A program made the translations under genes and the position numbers. Positions 1-8,310 of a stretch of 64,000 nt of DNA are shown here, piece after piece. The DNA comes from Spiribacter vilamensis. GTDB lineage: Bacteria > Pseudomonadota > Gammaproteobacteria > Nitrococcales > Nitrococcaceae. Positions within the stretch are counted from its first letter, which is position 1, and the number at the start of each line of letters is the position of its first letter. The notes below the pieces were generated by a model. That model was not told where the DNA came from. It did no database searches and worked only from the letters and a program-made list of their open reading frames with translations. The stretch spans positions 248,001 to 312,000 of the forward strand of contig NZ_SHLI01000001.1 of the NCBI RefSeq assembly GCF_004217415.1. Direction: 5' to 3'.

Positions 1-882
1 GACGAGGTGTCCCGCGAGATGGCGCTGGAAGGCTGGCGCGAAGGCCTCCGGCTTGCCGAGGAAAAGGGCCCGGCGCCGATCATGGAGGAGTCGTTCACGG
101 TCACCGAGCGGATGCTCGCCTGGCGGCCCGAGCTTCGCGACGATGGTTACGGTAGCGGTGACACGATCCCGGGCCGGGTGCTCTGGGGCCGCTACAGCCG
201 CTACATGCAGCGGATTGCCGGCGAGGAGCCGGAGCTGGTGGATGCGCTAGTCGAGAAGGGCGCGCGCTTTACGCACCACACCTCCATCGCGCCGACCGGC
301 ACGATTAGTCTGTCGCTGGCGAACAACGCCTCCAATGGCATCGAGCCGAGCTTTGCGCATCACTACTTCCGCAACGTGATCCGCGAGGGCAAGAAATCGA
401 AGGAGAAGGTGGACGTATTCAGCTTCGAGCTGCTCGCCTATCGCACGCTGATCGACGAGGGGGCGCTCCCGAGCATGGATGCAGAGACCCGGAACCTGCC
501 CGATTACTTCATTGCCGCGGATGATGTCACGCCGAAACAGCATGTCGACATCCAGTCCGCTGCCCAGAAGTGGGTGGATTCGAGCATCTCCAAGACGGCC
601 AATGTGCCCACCGAGTATCCCTACGAGGACTTCAAGGGCATCTATCAGTATGCGTATGACAACGGGCTCAAGGGCTGCACGACCTTCCGTTTCAATCCGG
701 AGGCGTTCCAGGGGGTCCTGGTCAAGGAGTCGGATCTGGAGAACACGACCTACCGCTTCCGCCTCGAGGATGGCCGCACCGTCGAGGTGAAAGGCGGCGA
801 TGAGGTCGAGTATGACGGCGAAGTGCATACCGCCGCCAACCTCTACGACGCCCTCAAGGAAGGGTACTACGGGAAATTCTGA
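1..882 (+). CDS. nrdJ: Adenosylcobalamin-dependent (class II) ribonucleotide reductase, catalytic part, 3' end
   Basis: Partial: the reading frame is open from the first base, so the start lies upstream. The visible 293 residues are the C-terminal part of the class II ribonucleotide reductase barrel, which makes deoxyribonucleotides using adenosylcobalamin. Family-typical stretches are PTGTISLSLANNASNGIEP (about residues 98-116) and KGCTTFRFNP near residue 225. The protein ends with GYYGKF and has no C-terminal redox CxxC. That cysteine tail is instead encoded by the next gene 11 bp downstream, which matches the split NrdJa/NrdJb arrangement known from Pseudomonas. Cytosolic. Confident of family; the full length cannot be judged. 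Confidence 0.93.
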   Translation, partial: DEVSREMALEGWREGLRLAEEKGPAPIMEESFTVTERMLAWRPELRDDGYGSGDTIPGRVLWGRYSRYMQRIAGEEPELVDALVEKGARFTHHTSIAPTGTISLSLANNASNGIEPSFAHHYFRNVIREGKKSKEKVDVFSFELLAYRTLIDEGALPSMDAETRNLPDYFIAADDVTPKQHVDIQSAAQKWVDSSISKTANVPTEYPYEDFKGIYQYAYDNGLKGCTTFRFNPEAFQGVLVKESDLENTTYRFRLEDGRTVEVKGGDEVEYDGEVHTAANLYDALKEGYYGKF

Positions 883-893
883 GGAAAGACGCC

Positions 894-1607
894 ATGGCAG
901 TAAAAATCGATAGCAAAATCGTCGACTACGAAGTCGCCCGGGCCGACGCCGAAGAGGCCTCCCCCAACGATGACGGTGGCGCCCCTGCGGCGGCCCCGAT
1001 TGAGCACATGCACGAGGAGCTCAAGCGCCCTGATCGCCTGGAAGGGCAGACCTACAAGATCAAGACGCCGCTCTCCGAGCACGCTCTCTATGTCACGGTG
1101 AACGACCTGGTTCTCAACGAGGGGACGGAGCACGAACTGCGGCGGCCGTTCGAGGTGTTCATCAACTCGAAGAATATGGATCATTTCCAGTGGATTGTGG
1201 CGCTGACCCGGATCGTCTCGGCGGTTTTCCGCAAGGGCGGCGACTGCACCTTTCTGGTCGAGGAGCTGCGCAGTGTTTTCGATCCGCGTGGCGGCTACTT
1301 CAAGAAAGGTGGTCGGTTCATGCCCTCGCTGGTGGCCGAGATTGGCGAGGTGCTCGAGCAGCACCTGCGCTCTATCGGCATGATCGAGTCGGGAGAACTG
1401 GACGAGCATCAGCGCCGCTACATCGAGCAGAAAAAGGCCGAGGCGATGGACCGTGCCCACCCGGGTGATTCGGCCGGGGATGCCGGGACGGACGATGACG
1501 GCTACCCGTCGGGGGCCGAGCTCTGCGGCAAGTGCCATGTCAAGGCCATGGTGGTCATGGACGGCTGCCTGACCTGTCTCAACTGCGGTGACAGCAAATG
1601 CGGCTGA
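894..1607 (+). CDS. nrdJb: Class II ribonucleotide reductase accessory subunit NrdJb (TSCPD domain, Cys-rich tail)
   Basis: A 237-residue protein directly downstream of the catalytic NrdJ part. The middle (about residues 55-170) is a TSCPD-type domain with FEVFINSKNMDHFQWIVAL and GGYFKKGGRFMPSLVAEIG. The C-terminus carries a cluster of cysteines (CGKCH, then CLTCLNCG, ending SKCG). This cluster probably relays electrons from thioredoxin or glutaredoxin to the active site of the neighbouring subunit. Residues 15-40 are acidic and low-complexity, a likely linker. The start is ATG, 11 bp after the nrdJ stop and preceded by GAGGAAAG. The two genes are surely one transcript. A strong hairpin without a T-run follows the stop. 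Confidence 0.88.
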   Translation: MAVKIDSKIVDYEVARADAEEASPNDDGGAPAAAPIEHMHEELKRPDRLEGQTYKIKTPLSEHALYVTVNDLVLNEGTEHELRRPFEVFINSKNMDHFQWIVALTRIVSAVFRKGGDCTFLVEELRSVFDPRGGYFKKGGRFMPSLVAEIGEVLEQHLRSIGMIESGELDEHQRRYIEQKKAEAMDRAHPGDSAGDAGTDDDGYPSGAELCGKCHVKAMVVMDGCLTCLNCGDSKCG

Positions 1608-1626
1608 TCGCCGCCGTCTGACGGCA

Positions 1627-1653
1627 CCGGACGGCCGATCGACGGTCGTCCGG
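1627..1653 (+). other. 11-bp inverted repeat (hairpin) between nrdJb and pilV
   Basis: CCGGACGGCCG and CGGTCGTCCGG can pair over 11 positions (one G-U) around a 5-base loop ATCGA. It begins 20 bp after the nrdJb stop. No T-run follows on either strand, so it is not a classical intrinsic terminator. It may protect the nrdJ mRNA 3' end or aid factor-dependent termination. Confidence 0.4.
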
Positions 1654-1682
1654 CCGCAGGCGGGCCCTGCTACGTTGGGGCC

Positions 1683-2075
1683 ATGCGAGTCACGAAAAAC
1701 CCGCGCTCCCCGAGCAACCAGGCCGGGAGCTCGCTCATCGAAGTGCTGGTCGCCTCTGCCATCCTCGGTGTGGGGCTGCTCGGCCTTATCCTCGGTCAGA
1801 CCCGGGCCGGCATCGACCTGCGCCACTCGCAGTGGCGGACCGATGCCCTTTTCCTCGCGATCGATCTCGCGGAGCAGGTTCGGGCCTACGGTCCCTCCGG
1901 TCTGCCGACCTCTCGTCGTTCGGCATGGCGGGATCGTGTCGTCAAACGGCTGCCCGACGGCGAGGCCACCGTCGAGTGGCCTGCCGAGGCCGGTGGTAGC
2001 GGGACCATCACGCTTGTCTGGCGTTTACCGGGGAACGCCGGTGATGCCGAGCTTCGCTATGTTTTCTTCTCATGA
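1683..2075 (+). CDS. pilV: Type IV pilus minor pilin PilV-like
   Basis: A 130-residue protein with a class III (prepilin) leader. About 16 N-terminal residues precede the cleavage motif G|SSLIEVLVASAIL, followed by a hydrophobic helix to about residue 37. Glu is present at mature position 5, as needed for pilin assembly. PilV homologues are minor pilins that prime pilus assembly in the inner membrane. The stop overlaps the start of pilW (ATGA), so the three pilin genes are translationally coupled. The length is typical for a PilV. Assignment rests on the leader, size and order pilV-pilW-pilX. Confidence 0.8.
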   Translation: MRVTKNPRSPSNQAGSSLIEVLVASAILGVGLLGLILGQTRAGIDLRHSQWRTDALFLAIDLAEQVRAYGPSGLPTSRRSAWRDRVVKRLPDGEATVEWPAEAGGSGTITLVWRLPGNAGDAELRYVFFS

Positions 2076-2926
2076 CGGCCGGCCTCCGTCGCCAGCGCGG
2101 GTTTACCCTTCTCGGGTTGCTCATTGCCACGGGCCTCGGGGCGATCGTGCTGCTGACGGCGGGGGAGTCGCTGTTGACCGCCCGCCAGATGGAACGGATC
2201 GACCGTTCGACGGCCCGCAACCTGGATGGGGCACGGCTCGCGCTGACGCTGATCGCAGGGTCACTGCGACAGGCCGGTTATCCGGGCTGCCATCCGGACC
2301 GTCGACGGAACCTTGTCAGCACGGGTGAAGACCCCGCCGTACCCGCCATCAGTACGAGTAACGGCCTCACTATCCGCACCCTGCGGAGCCTCGGGCAGAG
2401 AGGCATCGTGGGCGCACCGGTCACTGGCGAGTCCCTGTCGCTGGACCGGGCCCATGGGGTAGAACCCGGGCAACCGGTCGTCGTGGTTAATGCCAGCGGT
2501 AGTGGCTGCGTGCTGTTCCGCCAGGCGACGACCGCCATTGATACCCTCGATCGGGGGCCGGGCGCAGCAGCGATCAACCGGGTACCTGCCGAGGGCTACC
2601 GCCCGATGGGTGAACGGGTCGAGATCCTTGTACCCGAGCGGACGACTTTTTTCGTCGACACCGCGGTGGGCAGCGAGGATGGAAGCAGTCTATTCCGGCG
2701 TCGCGAATCGACAGGTGGCGACCGGGAGGAACTGGTCGTCGGTGTTCAGTCACTCACTGTCGAGGCGGGCATTGATGACAACGGTGACGGCTATGCCGAT
2801 CGAACCGTCACCGGCGCGGCGGGGCTGGACGGGCTGGATATCGTCTTTGTGGGTGTCGCCCTGCAGATGGCCGGGGCGAATCAGCGGGTAGCAACGACGA
2901 TCGCACTGCGGAATGCCCGTCCGTGA
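2072..2926 (+). CDS. pilW: Type IV pilus minor pilin PilW-like
   Basis: A 284-residue prepilin-like protein: short basic leader, cleavage site G|FTLLGLLIATGLG, hydrophobic helix to about residue 33, then a large periplasmic domain with two cysteines (in PGCHPD and GSGCVLF). The order and C-terminal layout fit PilW. The usual Glu at mature position 5 is replaced by Gly (F-T-L-L-G), which is unusual because Glu5 normally helps subunit docking. DDNGDGYADR near residue 235 is an Asp-rich loop that could bind calcium. It overlaps pilV by 4 bp and the next gene by 4 bp. Confidence 0.8.
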   Translation: MTAGLRRQRGFTLLGLLIATGLGAIVLLTAGESLLTARQMERIDRSTARNLDGARLALTLIAGSLRQAGYPGCHPDRRRNLVSTGEDPAVPAISTSNGLTIRTLRSLGQRGIVGAPVTGESLSLDRAHGVEPGQPVVVVNASGSGCVLFRQATTAIDTLDRGPGAAAINRVPAEGYRPMGERVEILVPERTTFFVDTAVGSEDGSSLFRRRESTGGDREELVVGVQSLTVEAGIDDNGDGYADRTVTGAAGLDGLDIVFVGVALQMAGANQRVATTIALRNARP

Positions 2927-3408
2927 GGGGTAACGAGCGTGGCGTTGCACTGATCGGGGTGCTCGCCGTGGTGGGCATTGTGGCGCTGATCACCCTGTCG
3001 GCGCTGGAGCGGGGCATGCTTCAGACCCGAACCGTTACCGCCGCGCTTGATCGCGCCCGGGCGCTCGAGGCCGCGGAGTTCGCCCTGCGCCGCGCGGCCG
3101 ACCATGCGACAGACTGGTCCCGGTCGTCCGTGGATCCGGTGCCGCCGCCGCACCGGGATGCATGGCAACCGGTGATCCGGGCCCGGGGACGGCCAGTGAG
3201 CGGTGCGCCCCATAACGCATTGCTGGACCGGGCCCCGGAGGTCCTGGTCGAGAGACTCCGCCCGATCGGTTCGAACGACTGCAGTGACGGCGACTGCGGT
3301 TACCGGCTCACCGCGTTGGCCGATAACCGCGATGACGGGGCGGATGTCGTGCTGCAGGCGCGGATTATCGATGGCTCGGCGGTCCGGATCTGGCGGGTGC
3401 TGCGGTGA
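2923..3408 (+). CDS. pilX: Type IV pilus assembly protein PilX-like
   Basis: A 161-residue protein starting at a GTG that overlaps the pilW stop (GTGA). The N-terminus RGVALIGVLAVVGIVALITL is a short leader plus hydrophobic helix of prepilin type without Glu5, as is usual for PilX/GspK-like tip subunits. The rest is a periplasmic domain with a CSDGDC pair near residues 122-127. Third gene of the pilVWX set. No pilY1 or pilE follows, as would be usual. Identification is mainly by position and leader. Confidence 0.7.
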   Translation: MRGNERGVALIGVLAVVGIVALITLSALERGMLQTRTVTAALDRARALEAAEFALRRAADHATDWSRSSVDPVPPPHRDAWQPVIRARGRPVSGAPHNALLDRAPEVLVERLRPIGSNDCSDGDCGYRLTALADNRDDGADVVLQARIIDGSAVRIWRVLR

Positions 3409-3447
3409 TATCCTCAACCGCGAATCGAGTGCCAGGGGAATCCAGGG

Positions 3448-4305
3448 ATGTCACGTATCGTCCATGTCAACGGCGAGTTTCTGCCGGAGGCGTCCGCCAG
3501 TCTGTCCATATTCGATCGCGGCGTTCTCTTCGCCGATGCCGTCTACGAGGTCACCGCCGTGCTCGATGGCGGGCTTGTCGACTTCGATGCCCACCAGGCA
3601 CGACTGCGCCGGAGCCTCGCTGAACTCGCGATCGATTTCGATCCCGTCGCGGCGGGTCTGATTGACCTACATCGAGAGTTGATTCGTCGCAACGATCTGC
3701 AGGAGGGGCTCGTCTATCTGCAGATCAGCCGCGGCGTGGCGGATCGCAGCTTTCTCCAGCCGGCGAATATCCGGCCTTCGGTGGTGCTGTTCACGCAGGC
3801 GCAGACACTGCTCGATGCGCCCGCGGCCCAATCCGGCCTGTCCGTCATCACCCGGCCGGACAAGCGCTGGCATCGGCGGGATATCAAGACGACCCAGCTG
3901 CTCTATCCGTCGATGATGAAAACGCTTGCCAACGAGCAGGGCGCGGACGACGTGTGGATGGTGGAGGCGGGACATGTCACCGAGGGGAGCTCGAGCAATG
4001 CCCATATCATTACCGCCGACGGCAGCCTGGTGACGCGCCCGACCTCGGAAGACATTCTCCATGGCATCACGCGTGCCGCGGTACTCGATTACGCGCGGGA
4101 AACCGGCGCCGAGGTCATTGAGCGGCCGTTTACCGTCGCTGAAGCGCAGGAGGCACGCGAGGCCTTCATCACCAGTGCCACCGCGTTCGTGACCCCGGTG
4201 GTGGCGGTGGATGGCGTTCCTGTCGGTGATGGCCGCCCGGGTCCGGCGACACGCCGAATCCGGGCCCACTATATCGACCACAGCCGCGACCGACTGCGGT
4301 ACTGA
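3448..4305 (+). CDS. dat: D-amino-acid (D-alanine) transaminase
   Basis: A 285-residue fold-type IV PLP aminotransferase. The D-alanine transaminase pattern is clear: N-terminal VNGEFLPEASASLSIFDRG, the PLP-lysine motif RRDIKTTQLLYP (Lys about residue 149) and the cofactor-phosphate region TEGSSSNAHII. The enzyme interconverts D-alanine and D-glutamate with their 2-oxo acids, feeding peptidoglycan precursors. Branched-chain transaminase or aminodeoxychorismate lyase are relatives, but the N-terminus and length fit Dat better. The ATG follows a CAGGG ribosome site. The stop codon directly abuts the stop of the convergent DsbG-like gene. Confidence 0.85.
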   Translation: MSRIVHVNGEFLPEASASLSIFDRGVLFADAVYEVTAVLDGGLVDFDAHQARLRRSLAELAIDFDPVAAGLIDLHRELIRRNDLQEGLVYLQISRGVADRSFLQPANIRPSVVLFTQAQTLLDAPAAQSGLSVITRPDKRWHRRDIKTTQLLYPSMMKTLANEQGADDVWMVEAGHVTEGSSSNAHIITADGSLVTRPTSEDILHGITRAAVLDYARETGAEVIERPFTVAEAQEAREAFITSATAFVTPVVAVDGVPVGDGRPGPATRRIRAHYIDHSRDRLRY

Positions 4306-5079
4306 TCACTCGGGGCGCGCCCCCCCCATCACGTCGATGAGCCGATCGTCGCGGGGCAGTCCGCGGGCCAGCCGGATTTCGCCATCCTGGTCACGATAGT
4401 AGACCGATGGCGTGCCACGTATTCCGAGGCGGCTCATGAGTTGGTTGTTGGCCTCGACAATCGACGCGGTGGATTCCGGGATCGGGTCGGCGGGTGCTAC
4501 CCCTCCCTGGTCAAACCGCGCTTCATGTGTTGCCAGGGCGGCGGAGGGGTCATCGTCCGCCAGTAGCGTCGCCGCCTTGCCGAGGCTGTCCTCTCGCAGC
4601 ACGCCTACCATGACGTGGCGGATCTGGACGTCGCCGGACTCGACCCAGTCCCGACTCTGATCGTAGAAACGACTGCAGTAAGGGCAGTTGGGATCGGTGA
4701 AGGCATAGATTACGCGTTCCGCATCGTCGCTGCCGTCGGCGATCCAGCCGGCATCACTGATCGCTTCCCACTCGCTTTCCGGCCGCGGGGCATTGGCGGC
4801 GGCGGAGAGAATCGGCTGCGACAGGTTGGTGCCATCATCATCCAGCAGTGTCCCGACAAGCACGTGCTCCCGGTCGGGAGTGACGTAGGCGGCCAGTGTC
4901 TGGCCCTGGAAGCTGACGGTATAGCCGGTGAGCTCGCCCGGAGCCTCGAAGGTCTCGCCGATTGTCGCGCCTCGATCCTCCAGTGCCACGATCGGAGCCG
5001 GGAGCGCTGAATCGTCGATCTGCGCGAGGGTGGTGACGGGTAGCAGCAGAGCCAGTGCGGAGAGTGCAAATCGCATCAT
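4306..5079 (-). CDS. dsbG: Thiol:disulfide interchange protein, DsbG/DsbC-like
   Basis: A 257-residue periplasmic disulfide isomerase/chaperone. Signal peptide residues 1-19 (cleavage near LAQ), N-terminal dimerisation domain, then a thioredoxin domain with redox motif CPYC at residues 132-135 and the cis-proline loop RGTPS near residue 225. CPYC is the DsbG signature (DsbC usually has CGYC). It would correct wrong or sulfenylated cysteines in exported proteins, kept reduced by DsbD. The open frame runs on upstream, but ATG 5079 begins the clear signal peptide. Convergent with dat without any gap. DsbB is encoded 5.6 kb away. Confidence 0.85.
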   Translation of the reverse strand: MMRFALSALALLLPVTTLAQIDDSALPAPIVALEDRGATIGETFEAPGELTGYTVSFQGQTLAAYVTPDREHVLVGTLLDDDGTNLSQPILSAAANAPRPESEWEAISDAGWIADGSDDAERVIYAFTDPNCPYCSRFYDQSRDWVESGDVQIRHVMVGVLREDSLGKAATLLADDDPSAALATHEARFDQGGVAPADPIPESTASIVEANNQLMSRLGIRGTPSVYYRDQDGEIRLARGLPRDDRLIDVMGGARPE

Positions 5080-5127
5080 GCAGGGTGCCTTGGATTGTGT
5101 TGGTGGATTGGTTCGGCTGTGGGCGCA

Positions 5128-5163
5128 AGAAAAACCCCCGACTCGAAGGACGAGACGGAGGTT
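5128..5163 (-). terminator. Intrinsic terminator of the HiPIP gene
   Basis: On the minus strand a 12-bp imperfect hairpin (arms at 5152-5163 and 5133-5144, two mismatches, 7-base loop) is followed by TTTTTC. It starts 23 bp after the HiPIP stop codon and separates it from the dsbG gene downstream. Confidence 0.7.
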
Positions 5164-5185
5164 CGAATTGGCACACATGTCTCTA

Positions 5186-5524
5186 CTAGCTGCTGGCTTG
5201 CACCCAGGCGCTGCACCAGCCGTTCGTGTTGACCGCCTTGCCCGGGAATGCCGTGCAACCGCCCCATGTATCGTCCGAGTTACCGAGATAAAGCCGGCAG
5301 TTGGCGCAGACCGCTCCCGATTCGCGCATATCGTCTTTTTCGGTCGCGTCATGCACGTAGTTAAGCGCCACTGCCTGCGGGTCGTCCTCGGCAAGCTTCG
5401 GCATATCCTGGGCGAGTGCGTTGGAGCCGCGAACGCCCATATAGCCGATCGGTGCGGCGGCCACACCCATCAGCGCACCCCGCAGGAGACGACGGCGGTC
5501 GTTGCGGAAATTATTATCGGTCAT
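5186..5524 (-). CDS. hip: High-potential iron-sulfur protein (HiPIP), Tat-exported
   Basis: A 112-residue precursor. The twin-arginine leader has RRRLLRG at residues 10-16, a hydrophobic stretch and a cleavage site near ALAQ (residue 39). The mature part has the four cluster cysteines at 73, 76, 90 and 104 (CANC, GGC, GWC) typical of HiPIP, with the conserved NY-H pair near residues 55-58. HiPIPs are periplasmic one-electron carriers between the bc1 complex and photosynthetic reaction centres or terminal oxidases. No photosynthesis gene is visible here, so a respiratory role is more likely. It sits next to the sulfide:quinone reductase module. Confidence 0.92.
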   Translation of the reverse strand: MTDNNFRNDRRRLLRGALMGVAAAPIGYMGVRGSNALAQDMPKLAEDDPQAVALNYVHDATEKDDMRESGAVCANCRLYLGNSDDTWGGCTAFPGKAVNTNGWCSAWVQASS

Positions 5525-5622
5525 GTCTTCACCCCTTGATGGTGGTCAGGAAATCGCTTTGGAAGCGTTTTAATTTTCACCATCAGCCTACCGACTGCGA
5601 ATCGTTCAGGAAAGCATGAGCG

Positions 5623-6579
5623 CTACTCGGGGACGCAGATCTGTCCGCGTCCTGCCGCCTGCAGGGTCAGCATCGACAGCCAGAGAATAACCCCGGTGGT
5701 CACCGTGATCAGGGCTACGCTCAGCCACTGTGCCCACCCAGTCCCAGTGTGCTGCTGGTAGATCAGCGTCGCGATAGTCATTGCCGCGAGCGGAAACGAA
5801 TAGGCCCAGAACGAGAGAAAAAACGGGAGACGGGCGAATCGACCGATCTGCGAGGCCACGAGCAGCGTCATGAAAAGCCCCGTGTTGAACAGGATACGGG
5901 CGAAGGGATCGATCGCATCCACCATGTCGACGTAGGCGATGAATCCGACCGCCGGTGGGGCGATAAGGATGAAAAGCGTGGGCAGGAGTCGGCCCGGCAG
6001 CGGATCGTGGAAGATAATGCGGTAGAAGATGATCGTCAGCAGAATCATCCAGAAAATCAGCCCAATGCTGAAGAAAAACCACGACGCTGCCTCGTAGCCA
6101 TGAGTCATGCCGGCGATGGGAACGAGGATGTTGCCCACCGCCGGGATAAACCAGGCCGGATTGATATGTTTGACCTGAAAGTGGTCATGGTGCATCCAGC
6201 GATCGACGATAAACAGTGTCAGCACCAGATGCAGGGACGCGCCGACCGCCCAGAGGGTCAGTGAGAGGTCTGGCAGCATATGCCGCGTCGCCGTACCCAT
6301 CAGGATCAGGCTGATCGTGATCGTGGCGAAAAAACTGAGTTTTACGGGATGATTCAGCTCCGCCCTTACCGCGTCGGGATGGCGCATTAGCTTGACCCCA
6401 TACGCTGATAGCAACAGCGCGAAAAGGGTGCCGGTCAGGACAAGCAGGCCCTGGCCGATCGTAACGGGTAAATCGAATATCGATGCGCACTTCTGCCAGA
6501 CCAGTGTCAGGCCGGAAAGGCCCATCACCATGGCGAACAGGGCGATGGGCAGGTGCTGAAGTCTTGGCGAGTCAGGCAT
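5623..6579 (-). CDS. TDT/SLAC1-family anion channel or exporter (TehA-like)
   Basis: A 318-residue integral membrane protein with about ten hydrophobic helices. It belongs to the tellurite-resistance/dicarboxylate transporter family, which includes bacterial TehA, plant SLAC1 and the yeast sulfite pump Ssu1. Typical features are PIALFAMVMGLSGL at the start and PAVGNILVPIAG in the middle. It ends the minus-strand set SQR - small membrane protein - transporter, 3 bp after the preceding gene, so it is co-transcribed. By context it may export an anionic product of sulfide oxidation, for example sulfite; this is inference. Substrate cannot be read from sequence. Confidence 0.8.
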   Translation of the reverse strand: MPDSPRLQHLPIALFAMVMGLSGLTLVWQKCASIFDLPVTIGQGLLVLTGTLFALLLSAYGVKLMRHPDAVRAELNHPVKLSFFATITISLILMGTATRHMLPDLSLTLWAVGASLHLVLTLFIVDRWMHHDHFQVKHINPAWFIPAVGNILVPIAGMTHGYEAASWFFFSIGLIFWMILLTIIFYRIIFHDPLPGRLLPTLFILIAPPAVGFIAYVDMVDAIDPFARILFNTGLFMTLLVASQIGRFARLPFFLSFWAYSFPLAAMTIATLIYQQHTGTGWAQWLSVALITVTTGVILWLSMLTLQAAGRGQICVPE

Positions 6580-6582
6580 CCG

Positions 6583-6930
6583 TCAGGCCTTTTTCCTCAT
6601 CATGAGCTGTAGGGGTGGATAGACGATGCAGGCCGACGCGAATCCAATCCCGACACCGGCGGCAATGATCGCCAGGTAGTCGATGGCGCTCTGGAGCTGC
6701 GTCAGGCTGGCGCCGGTCCAGGCCGGGAAGTAGAGCGCAGCGGCGATGCCGAATAGCACTCCGATACCGGCTGCGGTGCGGATGCCACGGGCCAGGTTGA
6801 GCCGACGGTAGCGGCCGACAACCATGGCGAAGATGAACAGATCCACGAGTATAACCAGCCCGAGGGGCAGGAGAATCGGCCGGAATAGCTCCAGCACCAC
6901 TGCGAGAATACCGAAAATCGAGAATTCCAT
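6583..6930 (-). CDS. Small integral membrane protein of the sulfide module, function unknown
   Basis: A 115-residue protein with three predicted membrane helices (about residues 8-38, 45-66, 82-104) and a short basic C-terminus (MMRKKA). I do not recognise the family with certainty. It lies between sqr (11 bp) and the TDT transporter (3 bp), with a good ribosome site (GGAGAGAC) before ATG. The tight coupling suggests that it works with one of these two, perhaps as a membrane anchor for the peripheral quinone reductase. That role is inference. Confidence 0.75.
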   Translation of the reverse strand: MEFSIFGILAVVLELFRPILLPLGLVILVDLFIFAMVVGRYRRLNLARGIRTAAGIGVLFGIAAALYFPAWTGASLTQLQSAIDYLAIIAAGVGIGFASACIVYPPLQLMMRKKA

Positions 6931-6941
6931 GATGTCTCTCC

Positions 6942-8276
6942 TTATACCCGGCCGCGGAGCATGGCGTTATAGGCCGCGTGCAGCATGCGCTCCTTGAGAA
7001 ACCACGGCGCCCACTGCGGCTCAAGCGCCTTGAGGAAATCGAACGAGGGCGTCATCTCGAGGCTGAAGTCGAATTCCACCAGCATCGCCTGGCCCTTTTC
7101 GGTGATCAGCGGGCAGGACGTGTAGCCCGTCCATTCCATCGGCAGTTCCCGATCATCGATGGCCGCGACCAGGTTGTCCGCCACCACCGGTGCCTGCGCC
7201 TTGACGCTGGCCGCGGTCTTGCCCACCGGTGTGCCGACCACATCGCCGGCACCGAATACGTTCGGATAGCGACGATGCTGCATGCTGTACTGATCCACTT
7301 CGAGCCAGCCCCGGAAGTCGCCCTCCTGCCAGCCGAGATCGCCGTAGCGGATCATGTCGGGAGCCGACATGGGCGGGACAACGTGGATAAAGTCGTAGTC
7401 CAGTGTCCGTGATCCCTCCGGCGTCGCGAAGGTCGCGCGACGATTCTCCGGATCAATCCCTGCCAGCGGATGGTTCCAGTCGATGGCGATGTTTCGCTTC
7501 TCCGGGAGATAGGATACGAGAAAATCGTTGGTATCCGGCTGCGAGAAAAGCCCCTCGGCCGGCGGCAGGTAATGCATCTCCGCCCGATCGCGCATGCCGC
7601 TGTCCTGCAGCGCATCCTCGGTGAGCATCATGACCTTGAGTGGCGCACCGGCACACTTGATCGGTCCCGGCGGGCGGGTAAATAGCCCGACACCACCATT
7701 GCGGATATAGTCGCTGGCGGCATTCCAGGTCCCGGCGGCGTTATCCGGCGTGTCGTAGACGCAACCGATCCCGTTGCTGCCGATGAGACTCGGATCCATT
7801 CCCTCGATCTCATCGAAGTTGAGTTGCAGTCCCGTCGTGACGACGAGGTAATCGTAGTCGACCCGGCTGCCGTCTGCCGTTTCGACCTGGTTGCGATCCG
7901 GATGGAAGGCAACAACATCATCCTGGATCCATTCGGCGCTATCCGGCATGTAGCGGGCGTTGCGATCCGCGACGTGATCCGCCTCCCAGATGCCCGTGGC
8001 CACCAGTGTCAGTCCGGGCTGATAGAGATGGACCTGGTGACTGTCGATGAGCGTGATACGAGCGCCATCAAGCTGGCGATTGAGCCGTGTTGCGATCGAT
8101 AGACCGGCGGCGCCGGCGCCGGCAATAACGATCCGGGCATTGGTGGATACGGCTTTTGCGGTACCACTTTTAAACAGCGCTCCACCGCCTATACCGCTTG
8201 CCGCCGCGCCCGCCGCCATGGCGGATCCGGCCAGAAAACGCCGACGGGAAGTGTCCGTTGCATTTGCTTTTTCCAT
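6942..8276 (-). CDS. sqr: Sulfide:quinone oxidoreductase with Tat signal
   Basis: A 444-residue FAD enzyme that oxidises sulfide to sulfane sulfur and passes electrons to the quinone pool. A Tat leader (SRRRFLAG at 10-17) precedes a Rossmann FAD motif GAGAAGLS at 53-60. Three cysteines sit at the positions expected for SQR: C172 (GCVYD), C208 (IKCAG) and C388 (TSCPL). FGAGDVVG near 341 is the second FAD motif. A strong AGGAGG ribosome site precedes the ATG. The Tat leader suggests a periplasmic-face enzyme. First gene of a three-gene operon, divergent from a Crp/Fnr regulator. Related flavoproteins (flavocytochrome c subunit) are less likely because all three SQR cysteines are present. Confidence 0.88.
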   Translation of the reverse strand: MEKANATDTSRRRFLAGSAMAAGAAASGIGGGALFKSGTAKAVSTNARIVIAGAGAAGLSIATRLNRQLDGARITLIDSHQVHLYQPGLTLVATGIWEADHVADRNARYMPDSAEWIQDDVVAFHPDRNQVETADGSRVDYDYLVVTTGLQLNFDEIEGMDPSLIGSNGIGCVYDTPDNAAGTWNAASDYIRNGGVGLFTRPPGPIKCAGAPLKVMMLTEDALQDSGMRDRAEMHYLPPAEGLFSQPDTNDFLVSYLPEKRNIAIDWNHPLAGIDPENRRATFATPEGSRTLDYDFIHVVPPMSAPDMIRYGDLGWQEGDFRGWLEVDQYSMQHRRYPNVFGAGDVVGTPVGKTAASVKAQAPVVADNLVAAIDDRELPMEWTGYTSCPLITEKGQAMLVEFDFSLEMTPSFDFLKALEPQWAPWFLKERMLHAAYNAMLRGRV

Positions 8277-8310
8277 GTTTCCTCCTCGGGGAAGGCAGGT
8301 TGCCTTTATT

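Noticed and set aside
5080-5466. N-terminal extension of the DsbG-like frame
   Set aside because: It runs through the HiPIP gene and its terminator; the signal peptide at 5079 marks the real start.
5538-5584. Nested inverted repeats (GATGGTG/CACCATC around CGCTT/AAGCG) upstream of the HiPIP gene
   Set aside because: The T-rich side is on the plus strand where no gene ends; on the minus strand it does not look like a terminator for the TDT gene. Function unclear.
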